Part shown: positions 7,103-12,729 of the stretch, piece after piece | Layout of the letters: the number at the start of each line of letters is the position of its first letter | How positions within the stretch are numbered: the first letter of the stretch is position 1 | Origin: CAYXEN01 sp964464035 | GTDB lineage: Bacteria > Krumholzibacteriota > Krumholzibacteriia > WVZY01 | Direction: 5' to 3' | DNA length: 12,729 bases | Assembly (NCBI GenBank): GCA_964464035.1 | Contig: CAYXEN010000080.1 | Span: forward strand, 1 to 12,729 | Made by a program: the position numbers and the translations under genes | The notes under the pieces: model-generated | Told to the model about the DNA's origin: nothing | The model's database searches: none | The model's input: only the letters and a program-made list of their open reading frames with translations

Positions 7103-7690
7103 ATGAAAAGAGCATTGATAGCCGCATTTCTCGGCGTTCTCTTCCTGTCCTGCGGCGGCAAAAAGGACGAAGCTTCTCCGCCGGCCGATCGTCCGGCGAA
7201 GAGCACCGAGCAAAGCAAGCCTCGAGCAGCGGAGGAAACGAGTTCGCGGGATGGATTCAGCGAGCTCATCGGCGCTCGTATCGTTCCCTACCTGGACGAA
7301 AAGGCTTCATCGACAGAGAAAGCCGTGGGCGTGGGAGAAGAATTCAGCATATACGTCTTCGGTGAATACGACAAGATGTACGAGATGTCCGCGGCCGAGT
7401 TCAAGCTCGACGTGCCTGAGGGCATCGAAGTCTTGGGCGAAGTGAAGTCGGACAGTACCATAATGACGATGGGAAAGTACGACAAGGACTTCATGATGGC
7501 GATCAAATGTACGCCCGGCCCGAAGATCATGCTGATGAAGTACCTTTGCCGGGTGGGGAGCGGTTTTCAGGGAGGAGTCATCGAGACGCACAAGGGCGAG
7601 ACACAGAAGTTCATAGGCTTCACCCTTTGCGATGAGACGAGGACGCTCGTCGCAGCCGAGACGGGACGGGCGGTCCTGAAGAAGAAATGA
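7103..7690 (+). CDS. Predicted lipoprotein of unknown family
   Basis: I do not recognise this 195-residue protein. It begins MKRALIAAFLGVLFLSCGG, a lipoprotein signal peptide with Cys17 as the lipidated residue after a hydrophobic run. Next comes a charged, Pro/Ser/Glu-rich linker (about 20-52), typical of a tether to the outer membrane. Residues 55-180 look like one beta-rich domain; the stretch EEFSIYVFGEY...MSAAEFKLDVPEGIEVL recalls cohesin- or Ig-like extracellular folds. Three further cysteines (136, 149, 176) could form a disulphide. The start follows AGAGGAGG at 7091-7098. A protease gene begins 75 nt downstream on the same strand with no terminator between, so the two are probably co-transcribed. 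A role as partner, chaperone or inhibitor of the protease is only a guess. Confidence 0.8.
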   Translation: MKRALIAAFLGVLFLSCGGKKDEASPPADRPAKSTEQSKPRAAEETSSRDGFSELIGARIVPYLDEKASSTEKAVGVGEEFSIYVFGEYDKMYEMSAAEFKLDVPEGIEVLGEVKSDSTIMTMGKYDKDFMMAIKCTPGPKIMLMKYLCRVGSGFQGGVIETHKGETQKFIGFTLCDETRTLVAAETGRAVLKKK

Positions 7691-7765
7691 GCCGAGCCGT
7701 CATCGGGGCCAAGCGGGGAAGAGGGGGAGGCCGGCGCTGGAAGAACGGTGGAAAGGACAAGTGTC

Positions 7766-10609
7766 ATGAGAATAAGAACGGTGTTGACCGTATTCGCTTT
7801 AGTGTTGTCGGCGGGCGTCGATTCTCGGGCGATAGTCGCTCCCAAGGATGGAGGCAGGCTCCCCGATGCCTATTATACAGTCAAGCAGAAGGACAGGAGT
7901 GCTTTCATGCCCAGGCACGCGTGGGTGAAGAAAGTGCTGGAAGCGAAGAAGAGAAGGGAGATTTTCCTGGGCATGGGCGGCCGGGGCGTTTCCGAGATTC
8001 CTCGGGGCATGAAGGTGTCGGGGAATTTTGCGATACCCGTCGTGCTGGGAAACTTCGCGAACACTACGTCTCCCTACCCGAACACCGACCTCCAGACGGA
8101 ACTCTTCGACGGCCCCTGGACGACGGGAACCATGTCCCAATTCTACTCCGAGATATCCTACGGCAACGTCAACTTGTCGGGCACCGTCTTCAACTGGGTG
8201 ACGGTTTCGCAGAACGACACCTACTACGAGGGAACGAGCAACGGCCTGAGCCCGGGGAACGCCCACACGGGGGAATTCATAAAAGAGATCCTGGATGCGC
8301 TTGACGGCACCACCGACTTCGGAGCCTTCGACAACGACGGGCCGGACGGGATTCCCAACTCCGGCGACGACGATGGTTTCGTGGATTTCATCGCCATCGT
8401 GCACCCGGAAACGGGAGGGGAGTGTGGAGGCAGCAACATCTGGTCACACACGTGGGCGTACAGCGCGTGGCCTATCAACAATTACAATCCTTACACGACC
8501 AACGATGCTTCCGCGAACGGCGGCTTCATCAAGATAGACGATTACACGATCCAGCCCGCCCTGGCCTGCGGGGGAAGCAACATGATCCAGATAGGCGTAT
8601 TCTGCCACGAGTTCGGGCACGCCTTCGGCCTTCCCGATCTCTACGACGTCGATGGAGGTTCCAGCGGTATCGGAAACTGGGGTCTCATGGGGAGCGGCAA
8701 CTGGAACCGCCCTGAATCCCCCTCGCACATGTGCGCATGGTCGAAAGTCCAGATGGGCTGGGTGATCCCCACCGACGTGTCGTGGCAGGGGGCGGTCCAG
8801 TCGATTCCTCAAATAGAAACGAATCCAGTCTGCTACAGGTTGCCTTTCAGCCAGGACCGCTTCAGGAAACTCGCCGAATGCGCGATCTCCGGGAACTCGT
8901 CCCTGCGTTGCGCCTTGACCAACGCCGAGGGGACCACTCGGCAGTGGAAGCACGGCGGTGGCTACGGGAACCTGTGGGACGAGACCATCGAGAGGGATTT
9001 CACCTTCGACGGAACGACCCCCGTCACGCTTACCTATGATTACGCGTACGAGACCGAAGTGGGATACGATTACGCTTACACCGTGCTCAGCGTGGGAGGA
9101 TCCGATACGGTCTTGAAGACTTACAACGGCACCGCCTCGGGAACGGAAACGATCGATCTTACGCCGATACTGTCCGGCTATACCCCTCCCGTCGACTACA
9201 AGGTGAAATTCCGCTTTATCTCGGACTACGCCTGGTCGGACGAAGACGGGAAGAACCCGACGACTTGCGGAGCCTTCACCGTGGACAACCTTAGCCTGGT
9301 CGGGGGCGGCGAGAACTACTCGACCGGTTTCGAGAGCCTGATCGACGGGTGGTACCAGGATCCATCCTCGAATCCTCCCAAAGAGTATTGGCTGGTCGAG
9401 AACAGGGAGGCCGTGGGCTTCGACAAGTATCTGTACTCGCCCGGCCTTCTCATCTGGCACGTGGACGACGAGGTGATGAACTCGGCTCTGGGCAACTCTG
9501 GGGGCGGGCCGAACGCCAGCAACAACACAGTAAGGGGACTGGTGCTCGAGGAGGCCGACGGCAACGGAGATCTCCTGGCGGGGACCAACCGGGGCGACAG
9601 CGGGGATGCCTTCCCCGGATCGTCGAGCAATACGGTCTTCGATTCGAATTCAAACCCGAACAGCAATAACAACAACAACAGGGCGACGCAGATCGAAGTG
9701 TCGGGGATAAGCTCGGCGGGTGCGACGATGACCGCTTTCCTGAAGGCGGGTGATCCTCCGCCGATTCTCACCTCGGTGACACCCGATACGCTGGACAACG
9801 ACCTCGTTTCCTTCGACGTCATCGTGAACGGGAACAAGATGAGGCACGGGGCGAACTTCAAGTTCATAAAGGCGGGGGAATCGGACATCGTCCCTTCTTC
9901 GGTATACTGGGCGGGCAAACCCCAGCTGACCGGGAATATCAACATCTACAGCAAGAAACCGGGATACTGGAAGCTCGTCGTGACGAATCCGGACGGGCAG
10001 ACGGACACGTTGCCCGACGCCCTATATCTCAACTTGAAAGTCGCGGCCAAGCTCGCCGACGCCGAGATCAGGCCGCGCGGCGATGCGATCGAGTTGGGAT
10101 TCACCCTGAGCTTCATCGATCCCGGCGAATCGATCACGGTGCTGCGATCCACGTCGAAACGTGGACCGTGGAGCGAGCCGGCCTGGACGGTGCGTGAGAA
10201 AGAGGGTTTGAACTACCGTTACCTGGATGCTTCCGTCGAGCCCGGCAGGGAATACTTCTACCGCGTGGAGTCGAGAAGCAGCGGCGGGGAAGTGCAGATC
10301 CTCTACGAGGGAAGCGCAACCGTGAAGCTCCGCGAGGTGGCGCTGTTCCAGAATTACCCGAATCCCTTCAATCCCGTCACGACTATTTCCTTTTACCTTC
10401 CCGAAAGGATGCAGGTCGGGCTCTACATCTACGACGTCAGCGGGAAGCTCGTGAGGAAGCTGTCCGAAAGGCCGTTTACGCAGGGTCTCCAGCAAGTGTC
10501 CTGGGACGGCAAGGACGAGAAGGGTGCCCCGGTCGCCAGCGGCATATACGTGTACAGGCTCAAAGCGGGCAAGAAGAGCCTGATCCGGAAGATGGCCCTC
10601 ATACGCTGA
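7766..10609 (+). CDS. Secreted M6-family metalloprotease with inserted beta-sandwich and FlgD-like sorting tail
   Basis: This 947-residue exported zinc endopeptidase resembles immune inhibitor A. A signal peptide (MRIRTVLTVFALVLSAGVDSRA) starts at an ATG 8 nt after AAAGGA. The zinc motif is HEFGHAFGLPD (His281, Glu282, His285, Asp291), followed by NWGLMGSGNWN, the Met-turn region. The M6 core resumes at EYWLVENR (residue 540) and GLLIWHVDDE. Between about 360 and 538 lies a jelly-roll-like domain (YGNLWDETIERDF, YDYAYTVLSV, FTVDNLSLV). After an Asn-rich run (626-638) come an IPT/TIG-like domain (about 664-760), a fibronectin-III-like domain (about 761-857) and a C-terminal FlgD/T9SS-type tail from Phe861 (FQNYPNPFNP, IYDVSGKLVR, GIYVYRLKAG). 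It probably degrades extracellular protein. The family call is firm; the secretion route is inferred. Confidence 0.93.
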   Translation: MRIRTVLTVFALVLSAGVDSRAIVAPKDGGRLPDAYYTVKQKDRSAFMPRHAWVKKVLEAKKRREIFLGMGGRGVSEIPRGMKVSGNFAIPVVLGNFANTTSPYPNTDLQTELFDGPWTTGTMSQFYSEISYGNVNLSGTVFNWVTVSQNDTYYEGTSNGLSPGNAHTGEFIKEILDALDGTTDFGAFDNDGPDGIPNSGDDDGFVDFIAIVHPETGGECGGSNIWSHTWAYSAWPINNYNPYTTNDASANGGFIKIDDYTIQPALACGGSNMIQIGVFCHEFGHAFGLPDLYDVDGGSSGIGNWGLMGSGNWNRPESPSHMCAWSKVQMGWVIPTDVSWQGAVQSIPQIETNPVCYRLPFSQDRFRKLAECAISGNSSLRCALTNAEGTTRQWKHGGGYGNLWDETIERDFTFDGTTPVTLTYDYAYETEVGYDYAYTVLSVGGSDTVLKTYNGTASGTETIDLTPILSGYTPPVDYKVKFRFISDYAWSDEDGKNPTTCGAFTVDNLSLVGGGENYSTGFESLIDGWYQDPSSNPPKEYWLVENREAVGFDKYLYSPGLLIWHVDDEVMNSALGNSGGGPNASNNTVRGLVLEEADGNGDLLAGTNRGDSGDAFPGSSSNTVFDSNSNPNSNNNNNRATQIEVSGISSAGATMTAFLKAGDPPPILTSVTPDTLDNDLVSFDVIVNGNKMRHGANFKFIKAGESDIVPSSVYWAGKPQLTGNINIYSKKPGYWKLVVTNPDGQTDTLPDALYLNLKVAAKLADAEIRPRGDAIELGFTLSFIDPGESITVLRSTSKRGPWSEPAWTVREKEGLNYRYLDASVEPGREYFYRVESRSSGGEVQILYEGSATVKLREVALFQNYPNPFNPVTTISFYLPERMQVGLYIYDVSGKLVRKLSERPFTQGLQQVSWDGKDEKGAPVASGIYVYRLKAGKKSLIRKMALIR
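9659..9679 (+). repeat. AAC/AAT trinucleotide run encoding an Asn-rich stretch
   Basis: The run AATAACAACAACAAC, preceded by AACAGC, encodes five consecutive asparagines within an Asn/Ser-rich segment of the protease (residues 626-638). It lies in a loop of the M6 region after the FPG motif. Being trinucleotide, slippage would change loop length without a frameshift. Confidence 0.7.
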
Positions 10610-10624
10610 CGATTCGACGGAACC

Positions 10625-10664
10625 GGGCTCCTGGCCGGGCGGTCTGCATGCCGGCCGGGAGCCC
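10625..10664 (+). terminator. Strong hairpin after the protease gene (no T-run)
   Basis: Arms GGGCTCCTGGCCGG (10625-10638) and CCGGCCGGGAGCCC (10651-10664) pair over 14 positions with one G-U pair and a 12-nt loop. It lies 15 nt after the protease stop. No T-rich run follows, so alone it looks more like a 3'-end stabiliser or first half of a double terminator. Confidence 0.6.
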
Positions 10665-10678
10665 GCGTCTCTGTACGC

Positions 10679-10733
10679 AAGAGGCCGGCCGGGGAGAATT
10701 CCCTTGGCCGGTCTTCTTCATCTTTATTATATT
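10679..10733 (+). terminator. Rho-independent terminator downstream of the protease
   Basis: AAGAGGCCGGCCGGGG (10679-10694) pairs with CCCTTGGCCGGTCTTCTT (10701-10718), using a few G-U pairs and one bulge. The stem is followed by a T-rich run ending in TTTATTATATT. It shares the GGCCGGCCGGG core with the preceding hairpin. It should end transcription of the lipoprotein-protease unit before the iron genes. Confidence 0.65.
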
Positions 10734-10772
10734 CAATTGATTTATCGGTGGGTGGTCGTTTGATCATCTTGA
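10715..10772 (+). promoter_or_regulatory. AT-rich upstream region of the iron operon
   Basis: This region, partly shared with the terminator tail, is the only place for a promoter of the DtxR-FeoA/feoB genes. It contains TATATT at 10728-10733 as a possible -10 element without a convincing -35, a TCAATTGA palindrome at 10733-10740 and a TGATCA palindrome. One of these could be an operator for the regulator encoded next door, but no classic DtxR box is recognisable. Confidence 0.3.
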
Positions 10773-11492
10773 ATGGGGGTTCATCGCGTGGCAGGAAAAG
10801 ACGATAGTTCGATCTTGATAGACGAGGTCCTGGAGATTCTCTACATGGTGCGCGAGAATGGAAAAAACGCCACCGAGAAGGAACTCCTGGCGATAGATCA
10901 TTTCGGCAAGACCTTCGACCGTGAACTCCTCGAGAGAACGGTCGCCGAAGGGCTCACGAGCAGATCGGGCGATCGTTTCGAGTTGACGGCCGCAGGGTTG
11001 GAGAGGGCCTCGAGCGTGCTCAGGTGCCATCGCCTGGCCGAGAGGCTTCTCGTGGACGTTCTCGCGGTTAAGGACGAGTTGCTGGAGCCGAGCGCCTGCT
11101 CTTTCGAACATTTCCTGTCCGAGGAGGTGGCGGACAGCATCTGTACCCTCCTCGGTCATCCCAAGACATGCCCCCACGGAAGATTGATTCCGCAGGGAAA
11201 TTGTTGCCGGCATGCGGACCGGGAGGTCATGCCGATACTGAAACCCCTCTCGCTCCTCTCACCGGGAGACAGGGGCGAGGTTGCATACATCAGTTCGCGT
11301 TTTCACGAGAGGCTTTCCCGTCTCGCCAGCCTGGGGATATCTCCCGGCGAGAGGTTGAGAGTGAGGCAGGTCAAACCTTCCTTCATCATAGCGGTGGGTG
11401 AGTCCGAGATAGCCCTCGAGAAGAACGTCGCCGAGGAGATCTACGTCCGGGTCGCCAACGACTCGAAGCGAAGCACCGGATCGAGACAGTAA
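10773..11492 (+). CDS. DtxR-family metal-dependent regulator fused to a FeoA domain
   Basis: This 239-residue protein combines an iron-sensing repressor and a FeoA-like SH3 domain. Residues 15-82 form a divergent winged helix (IDEVLEILYMV to FELTAAGLERA). Residues 84-130 are the DtxR dimerisation and metal domain: RCHRLAERLLVDVL gives His86 and Glu90, and ACSFEHFLSEEV gives Cys109, Glu112 and His113, equivalent to DtxR Cys102, Glu105 and His106. GHPKTCPHG...PQGNCC follows, with four clustered Cys/His residues and a Cys-Cys pair. The FeoA domain spans about 156-228 (LSLLSPGDRGEVAYI, LASLGISPGERLRV). The start could also be the GTG at 10788, which has GGGGGT 7 nt upstream. It lies 2 nt before feoB, so it probably controls that gene and may also interact with its product. 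Confidence 0.9.
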   Translation: MGVHRVAGKDDSSILIDEVLEILYMVRENGKNATEKELLAIDHFGKTFDRELLERTVAEGLTSRSGDRFELTAAGLERASSVLRCHRLAERLLVDVLAVKDELLEPSACSFEHFLSEEVADSICTLLGHPKTCPHGRLIPQGNCCRHADREVMPILKPLSLLSPGDRGEVAYISSRFHERLSRLASLGISPGERLRVRQVKPSFIIAVGESEIALEKNVAEEIYVRVANDSKRSTGSRQ

Positions 11493-11494
11493 AC

Positions 11495-12729
11495 ATGCAT
11501 CATCGAAGTGCAAAGAAGACGCTCGGCGTTCCTTCCATAGTATTAGTAGGCAATCCCAATGTCGGCAAGAGCGTGGTGTTCTCGTACCTGACCGGCCGCT
11601 ACGCTGTGGTCTCGAACTACCCCGGCACGACGGTGGAAGTCTCCACCGGCGAGAACCGTTTCTTGTCCGATTCGGTCGTGATCGACACCCCCGGGGCCAA
11701 CAGTCTCCATCCCCAAAGCGTGGACGAGAGGGTCACGCGCGACATTCTGGTATCCAGCGACGTCAGGCTGGTGCTCCAGGTGGCCGATGCGAAGAACCTG
11801 CGCCGCGGCCTGACCATCTCCACGCAGCTCGCCGAAATGGACATGCCGGTGGTCTTGGTGCTCAACATGATGGATGAAGCCTCGAGGAGGGGGATCAAGA
11901 TCTCTTCAGAGGCCCTTGCCGAGAAGCTGGGGATTCCTGTCGTCGAAACCATCGCCATAGAGAAGAAGGGATTCAAGAAGCTCGCTCAATCCCTGTCTTT
12001 GCAGCCGGCGATTCCGGACATACGCGTGGATTATCCCGCGGAGATCGAAAAGGGAATCGAGAGAATAAGCTCGATCGTCCCGGAGTCCAGGGCCGGCAAG
12101 AGGGGCATAGCGCTCATGTTCCTGTCCAACCCCGACGAGGCTGCGGAATCCATGGCTCCGTTCATTGGAAGGGAAACCGCTCTTGCTGCCAAGGCGGTTG
12201 CCCTCGAAGTGCAGGAACGATTCTCCAATCCATTGAACTACATAATCGGGGTCTCGCGTTCCAAGACCGTGGACGCGCTCTTGGACACGGTATTCTTGAG
12301 GGACGTCCGGCGGTTGGGCAAGGAAGCAAGGGGTCGCATGAAGCGCAAGTACATATATGGATGGCTCGCCTTCGCATCATTGTCGCTAGCGGCTTATTCC
12401 TTGTTCGGCTTCCGGCAGATGGGGCAGTGGGGGTTGCATCCCACTCTGCTTCATCTCATGGCTCTCTTCCTCATCTTCACCGTGATCCCGTACCGCGCCC
12501 TCGAGAGGCTGACCACCCATTACATCCTCGGTGTTTTCTTCCTCTTCGAAGTCCTGTACCTCATGTACAAGTTCGTCGGCGTCTTCGGCGCGGGAACCCT
12601 GGTCGACTTGATCGAGAACGGGCTTTTCAACAAGGCGTTGTTGCCCGTGATCACTCCGTTTTTCAATCGGATCCTGCCCGTGGATTTCTTGAGCGATCTG
12701 CTCGTGGGCAAGTACGGCTTGATATCGAT
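11495..12729 (+). CDS. feoB: Ferrous iron transporter FeoB-like (3' partial)
   Basis: The frame runs open for 411 codons to the right edge. The N-terminal G-protein domain has GNPNVGKS (19-26), NYPGTTVE (41-48, switch I Thr), DTPG (64-67) and NMMD (124-127) as the G4 motif. DERVTRDIL after the G3 motif is typical of FeoB. About residues 175-285 are a helical spacer. Membrane segments are predicted at about 286-306, 316-333 and 343-363, and LYLMYKFVGVFGAGTLVDLIENG with DLLVGKYGL marks the start of the conserved FeoB permease core. The first two segments lie before the usual first helix and look like an insertion. The protein moves Fe2+ across the inner membrane. It is coupled to the regulator gene (2-nt gap, no strong ribosome site), and the separate FeoA is replaced by that fusion. 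The remaining C-terminal part is outside the window. Confidence 0.9.
   Translation, partial: MHHRSAKKTLGVPSIVLVGNPNVGKSVVFSYLTGRYAVVSNYPGTTVEVSTGENRFLSDSVVIDTPGANSLHPQSVDERVTRDILVSSDVRLVLQVADAKNLRRGLTISTQLAEMDMPVVLVLNMMDEASRRGIKISSEALAEKLGIPVVETIAIEKKGFKKLAQSLSLQPAIPDIRVDYPAEIEKGIERISSIVPESRAGKRGIALMFLSNPDEAAESMAPFIGRETALAAKAVALEVQERFSNPLNYIIGVSRSKTVDALLDTVFLRDVRRLGKEARGRMKRKYIYGWLAFASLSLAAYSLFGFRQMGQWGLHPTLLHLMALFLIFTVIPYRALERLTTHYILGVFFLFEVLYLMYKFVGVFGAGTLVDLIENGLFNKALLPVITPFFNRILPVDFLSDLLVGKYGLIS

Noticed and set aside
5467..7365. Long open frame of 632 codons on the plus strand
   Set aside because: It lies opposite the certain pccB gene and continues into the intergenic region; the translation has no recognisable family and is a GC-driven shadow.
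8444..9460. 338-codon minus-strand frame
   Set aside because: It is antisense to the M6 protease, with no ribosome site or family similarity.
12520..12711. Small minus-strand frames under the feoB region (for example 63 codons)
   Set aside because: They are antisense to an open frame with clear FeoB motifs and encode nothing recognisable.

Overview
The window is about 12.7 kb of moderately GC-rich, densely coded bacterial DNA. Several traits suggest a Gram-negative bacterium from one of the poorly cultured lineages around the FCB superphylum (Eisenbacteria- or Krumholzibacteria-like). These are a lipoprotein with a lipobox, a large secreted M6 protease ending in a FlgD-like 'NYPNPFNP' sorting tail, and an acyl-CoA carboxylase and a methylmalonyl-CoA mutase that are both split into separate subunits. 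The lineage is an inference from domain style, not a proven assignment. No mobile element, tRNA, rRNA or CRISPR array was seen.

Layout: (1) nt 2-1001, plus strand: the 3' part of an AlkD-type DNA glycosylase gene, overlapping a small stand-alone Smr-domain gene. (2) nt 1011-6804, minus strand: a tight five-gene operon read right to left: pccB (carboxyltransferase), accC (biotin carboxylase), a biotin carboxyl carrier protein, the catalytic subunit of methylmalonyl-CoA mutase, and methylmalonyl-CoA epimerase. Together these interconvert propionyl-CoA and succinyl-CoA. The cobalamin-binding mutase subunit and a MeaB-type chaperone are not in the window. (3) nt 6805-7102: a divergent intergenic region with a candidate promoter for the operon and a degenerate REP-like palindrome. 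(4) nt 7103-10609, plus strand: a small lipoprotein of unknown family, then a 947-residue secreted M6 metalloprotease with a beta-sandwich domain inserted in its peptidase region. (5) nt 10610-10772: two successive hairpins, the second followed by a T-rich run, then an AT-rich stretch. (6) nt 10773 to the right edge, plus strand: a DtxR-FeoA fusion regulator followed after 2 nt by a feoB-like gene that runs off the window.

How the parts work together: the central operon is a complete carboxylase-epimerase-mutase route apart from the B12 subunit. Active-site signatures point to propionyl-CoA for the carboxylase and methylmalonyl-CoA for the mutase. It could oxidise or assimilate propionyl-CoA, or run in reverse to form propionate; the sequence does not decide. 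The protease and lipoprotein look like an exported pair. The last two genes form a self-contained ferrous-iron uptake and sensing unit, in which the regulator carries the FeoA domain that FeoB would normally receive from a separate protein.

The most unusual points are the FeoB-like protein, which appears to have an extra pair of membrane helices before its conserved core, and the DtxR-FeoA fusion, which has altered metal ligands and an added Cys/His cluster. No wholly new multi-gene system is evident.
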